From Brevibacillus sp. JNUCC-41 (lineage in GTDB: Bacteria > Bacillota > Bacilli > Bacillales > DSM-1321): 64,000 nucleotides of DNA. Position 1 is the stretch's first letter; each line of letters begins with the position of its first letter. The stretch spans positions 3,691,501 to 3,755,500 of the forward strand of contig NZ_CP062163.1 in assembly GCF_014844095.1 (NCBI RefSeq), in the 5' to 3' direction. Shown one piece after another: positions 52,699 through 60,634 of this stretch. The position numbers and the translations under genes are program-made. The notes beneath the pieces are model-generated. The model was given only the letters and a program-made list of their open reading frames with translations. It ran no database searches and had not been told where the DNA came from.

Positions 52699-53168
52699 AT
52701 GAATATTACAGTTATCGCAGCAATAATTGGAGCTCTTTCCGCTATAGTTGGTTCGACTATAACTCAGGTAGCAAATTGGTTTCTAACTTCTCAAAATTAT
52801 AAAAGGGAACTAGAAAAAGAATACCAACTAAACAAAGTAAATGCCTACGTCAAGTTATTTACAGCTATTAGTGAGCTTATTTATGATATAAATACTGCAA
52901 AAAAAGAAATTTAGAAGTAGAAGCACTGCTATTTAATCATGTTTTAATTATCGATGATCTATTACTTCGTGATGGAATATGGTTAGATGATGAGGAAATT
53001 AATATTACAAATGCAATAATAAAAGATCAAGGCGCTATTATTATTGATGAAAAAGAAAGAAAATTAAATTTACCATTATCCAATTTCGATTCAAATTTAA
53101 TAGGGAATATTGAAAACCTAAAGGGGATTTGTCGAACAAAATCAAGAAAGGCTTTCTTTCAAAAATAA
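52699..53168 (+). pseudogene. Frameshifted membrane-anchored protein gene
   Basis: ATG 52699 (AAGGGGAA upstream at long spacing) encodes an N-terminal helix VIAAIIGALSAIVGSTITQV and the start of a coiled region, then stops at 52912. Adding one base near 52908 joins it to NLEVEALLFNHVLIIDDLLL and DDEEINITNAIIKDQGAIII, ending at TAA 53166 with a terminator behind it. The restored protein would have about 156 residues. The layout (one helix plus cytoplasmic helical domain) resembles that of the intact island gene at 54120. Confidence 0.55.
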
Positions 53169-53199
53169 GTTTCAATAAAACTTTATAAGGATAGAGAGA

Positions 53200-53232
53200 G
53201 AAGCACCCATTATAATAGATGGGTGCTTTATA
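53200..53232 (+). terminator. Rho-independent terminator
   Basis: AAGCACCCAT and GATGGGTGCTT pair around TATAATA, followed by TATATTTTA. Confidence 0.75.
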
Positions 53233-53593
53233 TTTTATTTATAGATGAAGGGGTGTAAGGTTTGAGTAGTAAAAAAGTAACAGTCTGTTTCTTAATATTT
53301 TTCTATCGCCAAATTATACTTCTGGAGTTAACAGCAACAAGGTAGTACACGTAATAACTAGTGACTATCTAGAAACATTTGTTAACGAACGTAAAGAATT
53401 ATTAAGTACTTTTTTGACGATTTAATTAATAACGATATCCATTAAAAAGTTTTTCAGACAAACGGCAGATATTTGGCAGAATAACGGCAGAGCAGTAGGT
53501 TTTAACCGTGGTAATATGCTATTAACGAAATATATCAAGAAGGCATTCACTGATTGTGGGTGTCTTTTTCTATGCCTTAAATGAGGTGATTGC
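53233..53593 (+). other. Degraded island sequence
   Basis: Short frames are protein-like in parts. For example SPNYTSGVNSNKVVHVITSD and YLETFVNERKELL are read around 53305-53405 in one frame, without start. I cannot name the source gene. Nothing else is recognised here. Confidence 0.4.
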
Positions 53594-53674
53594 ATGAAGC
53601 TAAGTGATCATTTAAACAAAGATCAAAGATACATATTTATCCGATACATAAAGTGGAGGTGTAAATATGGATGA
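53594..53674 (+). CDS. 26-residue peptide overlapping the next gene
   Basis: ATG 53594 is preceded by GAGGTGA and encodes a basic peptide (MKLSDHLNKDQRYIFIRYIK) whose stop lies eight bases inside the following gene. The overlap suggests translational coupling: ribosomes finishing here could restart at ATG 53667. It may itself be a fragment. No family recognised. Confidence 0.4.
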   Translation: MKLSDHLNKDQRYIFIRYIKWRCKYG

Positions 53675-53888
53675 TGTAGACATCAGCCCTTTGACTGAGG
53701 GGCTTAATAATATAGCGATGCAGTTTGTTTTTTGGATGGCTATTTGTTGGGCTGCTTATGTTATTGTAATTATAATTTTACGTATTATTAAGGTGCCAGA
53801 TAAAATAGCTCATTTCTTTGCAACAGCTGCATTCTTAATTGCATTGTATTATTCATTTGTTAATGGCTATGTACCAGGAATTCAATGA
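53667..53888 (+). CDS. Two-helix small membrane protein
   Basis: A 73-residue membrane protein with helices at about residues 18-40 (FVFWMAICWAAYVIVIIILR) and 47-63 (IAHFFATAAFLIALYYSFV). It opens DDVDISPLTEGLNNIAMQF. AAGTGGAGGTG lies upstream of the ATG. Size and layout suit a holin-like or small conjugation/phage membrane protein, but no definite family was recognised. It overlaps the end of a 26-residue frame, which may set its translation. It is intact. Confidence 0.6.
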   Translation: MDDVDISPLTEGLNNIAMQFVFWMAICWAAYVIVIIILRIIKVPDKIAHFFATAAFLIALYYSFVNGYVPGIQ

Positions 53889-54119
53889 AATTACAGTGGA
53901 AAATGGGAGGGAGGGCGTCGCGGCAGATTATAAACTGCTTCCTCTATTTTGGTGAAATCTTTTAGGAATGAAGAGGCTTATTAGAGTGCTAGCCTAGTGA
54001 AGAGTGTGTTCTTTTAAAGACTTTTCGGTCATATAGTGTGATAAACATTCATGTATAATTTGTAAAATATACAAAATTGCCCTTTCTATTGTATGATTGA
54101 GATGGAAAGGGGAAAATAA

Positions 54120-54863
54120 ATGAGAAAAATATTATTCTTTTTATTACTAATAGGATTTCCAATAGTACTAACATTATTATTGAGATTATCCATTTTTCGA
54201 TTTGCTCCTGGACAGGTAGATTCGTGGATTGCCTTTTGGGGAAGTTATGTTGGTGCAATAATAGGTGCGAGCGTAGTATACTTTGTGGCCAAGTTGCAAA
54301 TTGGGAAACAATATGAACAGCAAATTAAAAGTATTAAATTAGAAAATGAGCATTCAATCAGTCGTGAAATGGAACAGTTTTTAATTACAACAAGGCTAGG
54401 TAAGTATGAAAAAACAATAAAAGTTTGTGAGAAACTGTCAAATTTAACAATTGAATTAAATAATGAATTTGTAAAGTATGTAACTTATACTGATATTATA
54501 AATAATAAAGAGGATCCGGATAGGGAAAATGATTTTAAGGAAAAAATTTATGCAATAAGAACCAAACATAGTGAGTTCCACGCTTTAATAATATTAAATA
54601 CTACAGAATTAATGACATTATCTAATTACTCTCCAGATATTAAAGATTATTGTACAAAATTAACTTGGAAGTTAAATGGCCTTTGGGCTGAAGCGAAGGG
54701 ATGTTACTACAGTAAGGATGAGTATAAGAACTACCTTAAACCGAACGAACAATATCTTTTAAAAGATGCGGAATTCATATTGAGTACATTATTGGAGTTA
54801 ATCAAGGAACTAAATAATAAAATAAATAGTGAATTAATTAAAATCGAGAAGAAAATTTTATAA
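54120..54863 (+). CDS. Membrane-anchored helical protein of unknown family
   Basis: A 247-residue protein with two N-terminal helices (about 5-22 and 37-60; SWIAFWGSYVGAIIGASVVY in the second), followed by about 185 residues of charged helical cytoplasmic domain without recognisable motifs. The W-G-S-Y-x-G-A-I-I-G pattern is shared by many uncharacterised proteins on mobile elements. GGAAAGGGG lies seven bases before the ATG. It is a single gene with its own terminator. The layout resembles membrane effectors of defence systems, but no catalytic or sensor partner is adjacent, so this is only a possibility. Confidence 0.62.
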   Translation: MRKILFFLLLIGFPIVLTLLLRLSIFRFAPGQVDSWIAFWGSYVGAIIGASVVYFVAKLQIGKQYEQQIKSIKLENEHSISREMEQFLITTRLGKYEKTIKVCEKLSNLTIELNNEFVKYVTYTDIINNKEDPDRENDFKEKIYAIRTKHSEFHALIILNTTELMTLSNYSPDIKDYCTKLTWKLNGLWAEAKGCYYSKDEYKNYLKPNEQYLLKDAEFILSTLLELIKELNNKINSELIKIEKKIL

Positions 54864-54883
54864 TTAGTTAATAAGTAAGGATG

Positions 54884-54905
54884 AAGCACCTATAAAGGGT
54901 GCTTT
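54884..54905 (+). terminator. Terminator of the gene at 54120
   Basis: AAGCACC and GGGTGCTT pair around TATAAA, followed by TTC. The sequence is close to the terminator at 53200. Confidence 0.65.
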
Positions 54906-54917
54906 CAGTTTGTAGAC

Positions 54918-54955
54918 AAAAGGGGTTCGGAATTATAAAATTCCGGATCCCTTTT
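54918..54955. terminator. Hairpin at the island-IS1182 junction
   Basis: AAAAGGGGTTCGGAATT pairs with AATTCCGGATCCCTTTT (two mismatches) around ATAA. It may be a bidirectional terminator or the end of the IS1182-type element whose tail lies next to it. Confidence 0.5.
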
Positions 54956-55015
54956 GAAATTCCCCTTTGATTTTTACCTAAAGTTAAGAGATTGGTGCTC
55001 TACAAGCTCACCATG

Positions 55016-55260
55016 TTAGACCATTTTTGGACCTTTCCATGTCCAATTGGCCATCTTCTTTATATTCATGACAGCGAAAGTCCCCTTAAAGTAGTCCAAC
55101 GCATCCCATGCTTTTCCTTTGCATCTGCGAATACACGCTCAATCGTCTCTTTACTTTTCGCATAGATAGGTTTACATCTTAATGATGACGCAGATGATCT
55201 GCTTCTTCCACATGTGTTTGCCAGGTATGCCGTGTCTTCATCATGTGTGCCTTTTGGCAT
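55016..55260 (-). pseudogene. IS1182-family transposase tail
   Basis: On the minus strand, YAKSKETIERVFADAKEKHG followed by MRWTTLRG is the conserved end of IS1182-type DDE transposases, where the last catalytic glutamate lies in the ETIERVF motif. The frame then shifts near 55085, and the other frame gives GTFAVMNIKKMANWTWKG, the usual last residues, with a stop at 55016. Only about 80 residues of some 450 remain. The element is dead and marks the right side of the decayed island. Confidence 0.72.
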
Positions 55261-55319
55261 TTATGACTGAAGGCTAAGGACCACTCATGGCTATTAAGTA
55301 GATTCTAGTCCAGATTAAA

Positions 55320-56723
55320 TTACAAATACTGTTTGTATTTCTTTAACTTATAGATGACTGTTGGCTGGCTGATGCCCAAATGTTCTGCCATCTCGTATGT
55401 GGTTTTACATTTTTTCCATGCTTTTGCAATCAGTTGCCTTTCAACCCTTTCCAGAGTTTTCTTTAAATCGAAATTCTCTTCACAATCCTGTTCGATTGCA
55501 AGGAAGGTGGAGTCTTCAGGCTGTTCAATTTGCCCTGTGATGGATTGCGGAAGGTGTTCCGGAAATATAATTGGTTCTTCGATGGTCAGGATTAACCGTT
55601 CAATCAAGTTTTCTAATTCCCGTATATTTCCGGGCCAATGATAATGAGTCAAAACTTCATACGTCGATGGATGGATTTTTTTGAATTTCTGGTATTTATC
55701 ACTGGTTTTCTGTAAGTAATGCTGAATTAAGAGAGGGATATCTTCTTTACGTTCATGTAATGCCGGAATCTGGATGGGAATCACATTCAAACGATAGAAT
55801 AAGTCCAATCTAAACTTACCTTGACTTACCATCTCCTTCAAGTCTTGATTAGTTGCTGCAACCAGGCGGAAGTTAATATGGCTTTCTTTTTTTCCACCGA
55901 TGCGCTTTATCTTTTTTTCCTGTAATACTTTCAGTAATTTAGCTTGCATGGCAAGTGGGAGTTCCCCGATTTCATCTAAAAAAAGAGTACCACTGTCAGC
56001 TTGTTCAATCAGACCCTGCCTTCCTTGTTTGTTGGCTCCTGTAAAAGAACCTGGTTCATAGCCAAATATCTCTGATTCAAACAAACTTTCCGGTATTGTG
56101 CTGCAATTCACCTCAATAAAGGGTTCTTTCTTTCGATTGCTTTGATTATGAACCGAGCGTGCAAATGTACTTTTCCCTACCCCTGATGGTCCTAATAAAA
56201 GAATCGTGGCATCGGTTTTAGCAACATTATGGATTGTTTTTAAAATCTGCTTGGTTGCATTACTTCTAGCAATCAAATAATGGGAATCCAGTTCCTTTTC
56301 TCTTAAATCCTCGACTTCCGTTTGATAGCCTTTTACTTTTCGTTGTAATTGTTCAAATTGATCCTGCAATTGCAGGATCTCGGTTTGATCCTGACCATAG
56401 CTGATTACCCTAACAAGAAGTCCTTCCTTATTAAAAATGGGATAGCCAGTCGACATGACAACATGACCCGTTTTCGTTTCCTGCATGATACGCTTCGCTT
56501 TCTTCCCTTTTATAACAATCGCATTGATGGAAGGTGAGAGAAGGCCCTCTCTTTCTAATTGATAGACGGAGGTACCGATATAAGAGTCACTTTCCATACC
56601 AAATACCCCCCAAAGCTTTGGGTTGGAATATAAAATGATTCCATCTTGATCGGTAATGAGAATGTTATTATTCGATGTTTCAATAATCTTATTTAATTCT
56701 TCCTCCAGCATGTCGTCGTACAT
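55320..56723 (-). CDS. Sigma-54-dependent activator with PAS domain (RocR/AcoR type)
   Basis: A 467-residue enhancer-binding protein. A PAS domain fills about residues 10-115 (NNNILITDQDGIILYSNPKL), the AAA+ domain about 150-375, and an HTH_8 (Fis-type) DNA-binding domain the last 50 residues (YEMAEHLGISQPTVIYKLKK). In the AAA+ part are Walker A GPSGVGKS, the sigma-54 contact loop as GSFTGA (usual GAFTGA, one substitution), and Walker B GTLFLDEIGEL. It would remodel the SigL holoenzyme on binding a ligand. ATG 56723 is chosen for AAAGGAG eight bases upstream. It is divergent from the ureohydrolase gene, with a sigma-54 promoter and a palindrome between them. Confidence 0.9.
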   Translation of the reverse strand: MYDDMLEEELNKIIETSNNNILITDQDGIILYSNPKLWGVFGMESDSYIGTSVYQLEREGLLSPSINAIVIKGKKAKRIMQETKTGHVVMSTGYPIFNKEGLLVRVISYGQDQTEILQLQDQFEQLQRKVKGYQTEVEDLREKELDSHYLIARSNATKQILKTIHNVAKTDATILLLGPSGVGKSTFARSVHNQSNRKKEPFIEVNCSTIPESLFESEIFGYEPGSFTGANKQGRQGLIEQADSGTLFLDEIGELPLAMQAKLLKVLQEKKIKRIGGKKESHINFRLVAATNQDLKEMVSQGKFRLDLFYRLNVIPIQIPALHERKEDIPLLIQHYLQKTSDKYQKFKKIHPSTYEVLTHYHWPGNIRELENLIERLILTIEEPIIFPEHLPQSITGQIEQPEDSTFLAIEQDCEENFDLKKTLERVERQLIAKAWKKCKTTYEMAEHLGISQPTVIYKLKKYKQYL

Positions 56724-56812
56724 ACATTCCACTCCTTTCGGTTTTGGGATGCTGTTTAATTAAAATATAAATCAAATAGTCTAAATAATCAAAAAATAAA
56801 TCAAAAATAAGA

Positions 56813-56836
56813 AAATGATTAAGTTTTTAATCATTT
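56813..56836. promoter_or_regulatory. Palindromic enhancer (UAS) for the sigma-54 activator
   Basis: AAATGATTAA, GTTT, TTAATCATTT is a perfect 24-base inverted repeat centred about 60 bases upstream of the -24 element. It is the natural binding site for the adjacent PAS-AAA+ activator. Confidence 0.6.
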
Positions 56837-56882
56837 GATGAAACAAAAATAATGAAAAGCCTTATATACCGCAGCGAAATAG

Positions 56883-56899
56883 TTGGCCTGAATCTTGCT
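56883..56899 (+). promoter_or_regulatory. Sigma-54 (SigL) promoter
   Basis: TTGGCCTGAATCTTGCT has GG and GC exactly ten bases apart and matches the -24/-12 consensus TTGGCAC-N5-TTGCW well. It faces the ureohydrolase operon, with the transcription start expected near 56911 and the first gene at 57042. Confidence 0.8.
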
Positions 56900-57041
56900 A
56901 TGTAAAAGGTAAGAAGGAAATTTCCAAACAAGGTGTTATATATGTCCATTCTATTTGAAAAGATGGAAGTTTGTATGACATCTGCCATTGCAGTGGAGTA
57001 AAAAATAATAATAGCAAAATTAGAATTTAGGAGGATGTTAC

Positions 57042-58040
57042 ATGATGAAGTATCAACCGAAAGACTCATTCAAATCACCCCGTTTTTGTGGAGTGCGTAC
57101 GTTTATGAGGCTCCCATTTGTTGAACGGGTAGATGAACATATGGATTTTGTCATTACGGGTATTCCATTTGATTCAGGACAATCATTTAGAACGGGGGCC
57201 AGATTTGGCCCAGAAGCTATTCGCGATTTTTCGATTCTTTTGCGTCCTTATAACCCTGAACAGAAGATTAACATTTTTGATTATATATCAGGGATTGATT
57301 ATGGGGATATTCCAATCATTCCGGGCTATATTTCTGAAACATATAAAAAGATTGAAGAAGAGCTTACTCCTATCATTGAAAAAGGGATCATTCCTATTTC
57401 ATTAGGAGGCGATCATTCCATTACGCTAGGAGAGTTACGTGCAATCGTAAAAAAACATGGGCCAGTTGCACTGCTTCAATTCGATGCCCACTCTGATACT
57501 TGGGATAGTTATTTTGATCAAAAGTATAATCACGGAACCGTTTTTCGCCGCGCAATAGAAGAGGGTCTCATCGATGTATCACGATCTCTTCAAATTGGTA
57601 TGAGGGGAGGTCTATATGGACCGGAAGATCTTCAGGATGCCCGGGATTTAGGTTTGGGCGTTTATACGACAAACGATTATAAACGTATCGGGGTCGAAAA
57701 GATGCTAAGGGTCATTCATGAGCGTGTTGCGGATGGTCCGGTGTTTTTATCCTTTGACATTGATTTCTTAGATCCGGTCTATGCTCCAGGAACGGGTACC
57801 CCTGAAGTTTCCGGAGCCAGCATTGATGATGCTTTAGCCTTAGTGAGAGGATTGACGAATATAGATTTTGTTGGATTCGACCTTGTTGAGGTGTTACCAT
57901 CATACGATCACGGACAAATCACGGCTGCCGCAGCCGCTAATATTGTCTATGAATTCATCACACTCATCGCTCTCGCAAAAAAAGGGAAACTGGAGAAAAA
58001 AGAGAGAGCCGGAGAGTTGGAAACCCAGCTTAACAAGTAA
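57042..58040 (+). CDS. Ureohydrolase (agmatinase/guanidino-acid hydrolase family)
   Basis: A 332-residue binuclear manganese hydrolase that releases urea from agmatine or a related guanidino compound. The metal motifs are complete: SLGGDHSITLGE near residue 122, LLQFDAHSDTWDSYFD near residue 147, and LSFDIDFLDPVYAPGTGTPE near residue 230. The protein resembles agmatinase and guanidinobutyrase rather than the shorter arginase RocF. AGGAGG lies seven bases before the ATG. It is the first gene behind a sigma-54 promoter, followed by an SSS transporter and a class II aldolase. Nitrogen scavenging from an imported guanidino compound is a reasonable reading; the exact substrate is open. Confidence 0.88.
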   Translation: MMKYQPKDSFKSPRFCGVRTFMRLPFVERVDEHMDFVITGIPFDSGQSFRTGARFGPEAIRDFSILLRPYNPEQKINIFDYISGIDYGDIPIIPGYISETYKKIEEELTPIIEKGIIPISLGGDHSITLGELRAIVKKHGPVALLQFDAHSDTWDSYFDQKYNHGTVFRRAIEEGLIDVSRSLQIGMRGGLYGPEDLQDARDLGLGVYTTNDYKRIGVEKMLRVIHERVADGPVFLSFDIDFLDPVYAPGTGTPEVSGASIDDALALVRGLTNIDFVGFDLVEVLPSYDHGQITAAAAANIVYEFITLIALAKKGKLEKKERAGELETQLNK

Positions 58041-58139
58041 TTCCTCATTTTACTGTAAAGAAGGAAGGTATCGGTGAAATCCCTTCCTTCCCTCTTTATA
58101 AAGCGATAAAACATAACAAGCCCAAAAGGAGATGCATAA

Positions 58140-59579
58140 ATGCATATTTTAGATATATCGATCATGATTCTATATTTTTCTGTTTTAATCATTGTGGGAG
58201 TAATCGGATCCAAACGGGCAAAAACAGCAGATGATTTCATTGTGGCAGGACGTAATCTTGGTCATTTTATGTATTTATCCTGTTTAGCTGCTGTGATATT
58301 AGGGGGAGCTTCTACTCTAGGAACAGCAAAGTTAGGTTATCAGTTTGGGATATCCGGTATTTGGCTAGTGGTGATGATTGGGCTCGGCATTATCGCCATC
58401 GGGTTGTTTTTAACAAATAAGATATTTAATTTAAAAGTATTGACGATCAGTGAAATGCTTGAGAAGCGCTACAACTCTCAGACAAGATTGATCAGTGCCC
58501 TTGTCTCTATTATCTATACATTCATGACGACTGTAACGCAAGTGATTGGGATGGGGACGATGTTACATGTTTTGGCTGGCTGGAATTTAACGGTCTCTAT
58601 GATAGTCGGGGGTGGGATCGTTGTATTTTATACGATATTAGGAGGTATGTGGTCAGTCACCATGACTGATGTCATACAATTCGTCATCATGACGATCGGT
58701 ATTTTCTTTATCATGCTTCCGATGAGCATCTCTAAGGCAGGAGGGTGGGACTCGCTTAAGGAAAATCTCCCTGCATCACATTTCGAGCTAGGCAACATTG
58801 GCGGAGAGACAATTTTTCAATATTTCCTACTATTCACTCTAGGGATAGTTGTTGCCCAAGATATTTGGCAGCGTCTTTTTACCGCACGAACCAAAGCTGT
58901 TTCTCGTGGCGGAACGGTTGGAGCGGGACTATATAGTGTTTTTTATGCGATAGCAATCAGTATCATTGGAATGTGCGCTTTTATTATCCTTCCCGATTTA
59001 GGAGATCCACAAAATGCATTTACCAGCATAGCGATGGTAACTTTACCTGCTGGTCTATTGGGGGTTGTCATTGCGAGCGTGGTATCTGCCCTAATGTCCA
59101 CAGCTTCAGGAACATTGCTAGCTTCATCCACTTTAGTTGTTAATGACATCATTAAAAAATATATCGGTTCAGAAATGAGTGAACGTCAATTTTTAAAAAC
59201 ATCTCGGATTACAACTTTAACGATTGGTGTATTGACCATAATCGTTTCGATATGGATTCAAGACTTTTTAGTTGCATTAGATGTAGCTTACGCCATTTTA
59301 GCCGGTGCTGTGTTCTTTCCGATCATTCTTGGCTTCTTTTGGAAGAGAGTCACGGCTACAGCTGCATTTTACTCCATTCTAGCTAGCATGATCGTTATTA
59401 TTGTGGGATTGGTGATTAATGGACCTTCCTCCACTCAACCAATTCTGTACGGGCTCACTACTAGTTTTGTGGTTATCACTACGATTACCTTCCTAAGTTC
59501 CAATAATGATCACAAGAACGAAAGTGAAGTAAAGCAAGAGGTAAAGGATAAAGCTGACATGGACACCATGGCTAATTGA
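58140..59579 (+). CDS. Sodium:solute symporter family transporter
   Basis: A 479-residue, 13-helix SSS-family symporter. Visible marks are SKRAKTADDFIVAGRNLGHF after helix 1, AAVILGGASTLGTAKLGYQF in helix 2, GGMWSVTMTDVIQFVIMTIG in helix 5-6, and the family signature region AQDIWQRLFTARTKAVSRGG. It would bring in a solute with sodium ions. GGAGATG lies eight bases before the ATG. It is 100 bases after the ureohydrolase and in the same sigma-54 operon, so the guanidino substrate of that enzyme is its most likely cargo. The C-terminal 25 residues are charged and probably cytoplasmic. Confidence 0.88.
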   Translation: MHILDISIMILYFSVLIIVGVIGSKRAKTADDFIVAGRNLGHFMYLSCLAAVILGGASTLGTAKLGYQFGISGIWLVVMIGLGIIAIGLFLTNKIFNLKVLTISEMLEKRYNSQTRLISALVSIIYTFMTTVTQVIGMGTMLHVLAGWNLTVSMIVGGGIVVFYTILGGMWSVTMTDVIQFVIMTIGIFFIMLPMSISKAGGWDSLKENLPASHFELGNIGGETIFQYFLLFTLGIVVAQDIWQRLFTARTKAVSRGGTVGAGLYSVFYAIAISIIGMCAFIILPDLGDPQNAFTSIAMVTLPAGLLGVVIASVVSALMSTASGTLLASSTLVVNDIIKKYIGSEMSERQFLKTSRITTLTIGVLTIIVSIWIQDFLVALDVAYAILAGAVFFPIILGFFWKRVTATAAFYSILASMIVIIVGLVINGPSSTQPILYGLTTSFVVITTITFLSSNNDHKNESEVKQEVKDKADMDTMAN

Positions 59580-59623
59580 TGGTAGGCAAAAAATGAGGAA
59601 AAAGAATCGAGGATGAAAGAAAA

Positions 59624-60385
59624 ATGACAAAGGCAATTTCCCTGCAACCCGCAACATTCAATACAATGAAAGAGGAACGCACTCACCGGAAGGAACGTTT
59701 GGCAGCTTCATTCCGCCTTTTTTCAAAGTTCGGTTTCGATGAAGGGATAGCTGGCCATATTACCGTCCGTGATCCTAAATATACAGACCATTTCTGGGTC
59801 AATCCGTTTGGGATGCATTTTAGTCAAATTTCCGTTTCGGATCTTATATTGGTTAATCATAAAGGTGATATTGTAGAGGGTGAACATTCTGTGAATGGTG
59901 CTGCCTTTGCCATTCATTCTGAAATCCATAAAGCGCGACCAGAAGCGATTGCTGCGGCACATGCTCATTCGGTCTATGGAAAGACATGGTCTTCCTTAGG
60001 AAGACTGCTAGATCCGATTACGCAAGATGCCTGCCAATTTTACAATGACCATGCATTATTTGATGATTTTACTGGTGTGGTTTATGCATCCGAAGAAGGA
60101 AAGCGCATTGCTAAGGCTTTAGGTCAATACAAAGCTATCATCCTCCGCAATCATGGATTGTTAACGGTCGGCCAATCTGTAGATTCAGCTGCTTGGTGGT
60201 TCATAACGATGGAACGGTCATGTCAAGCACAGATAATGGCTGAATCTGTAGGTAAGCCGATTTTTATAGAAGAAGAGTATGCAAAATTAACGGCAGAACA
60301 AACGGGAACGGAATATGAAGGATGGCTGAGTTTTCAGCCTCTTTGGGACAGAATCAGAAAAGAGCAACCAGATTTCTTGAAATGA
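59624..60385 (+). CDS. Class II aldolase/adducin-family protein
   Basis: A 253-residue protein with the zinc-dependent class II aldolase fold. The features are GFDEGIAGHITVRDP near residue 38, HSEIHKARPEAIAAAHAHSV with the two zinc histidines near residues 100-110, and LRNHGLLTVGQSVDSAAWWF with the third histidine near residue 173. Family members act as fuculose-type aldolases, decarboxylases or epimerases; this branch lacks a defined function. GAGGATGAAAG lies upstream of the ATG. It is the third gene of the sigma-54 operon, 44 bases after the transporter. How an aldolase fits guanidine metabolism is not obvious, which makes the operon interesting. Confidence 0.85.
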   Translation: MTKAISLQPATFNTMKEERTHRKERLAASFRLFSKFGFDEGIAGHITVRDPKYTDHFWVNPFGMHFSQISVSDLILVNHKGDIVEGEHSVNGAAFAIHSEIHKARPEAIAAAHAHSVYGKTWSSLGRLLDPITQDACQFYNDHALFDDFTGVVYASEEGKRIAKALGQYKAIILRNHGLLTVGQSVDSAAWWFITMERSCQAQIMAESVGKPIFIEEEYAKLTAEQTGTEYEGWLSFQPLWDRIRKEQPDFLK

Positions 60386-60473
60386 TCATAAAGCACGGCA
60401 TGGTATAATCGCAACGGATTTCCTTCCCATAAAAGTGGGAAAGGGAATCGGAGGTTCTTGAGGAGGTTTTATA

Positions 60474-60575
60474 ATGTCTGGTTCTAAGAAAATGGCACCT
60501 TCACTTTATAACAGGGTCGATATACCGGAAAAATACATTGTCGAGCCATGGAAATTCGGCAAGCCTGAACCATGA
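60474..60575 (+). CDS. 33-residue ORF at the IS110 edge
   Basis: ATG 60474 is preceded by AGGAGG at a good distance and encodes KKMAPSLYNRVDIPEKYIVE and PWKFGKPEP. It looks like the N-terminus of a longer protein that has lost its body, possibly through the IS110 element that begins within about 60 bases. I do not recognise the parent protein. It could still be translated as the fourth gene of the operon. Confidence 0.4.
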   Translation: MSGSKKMAPSLYNRVDIPEKYIVEPWKFGKPEP

Positions 60576-60634
60576 AATAAAGTTCCTTAACCTAATAGAA
60601 CTAACGGGTGCATTCGTATTATAAGGTTAGCCAG

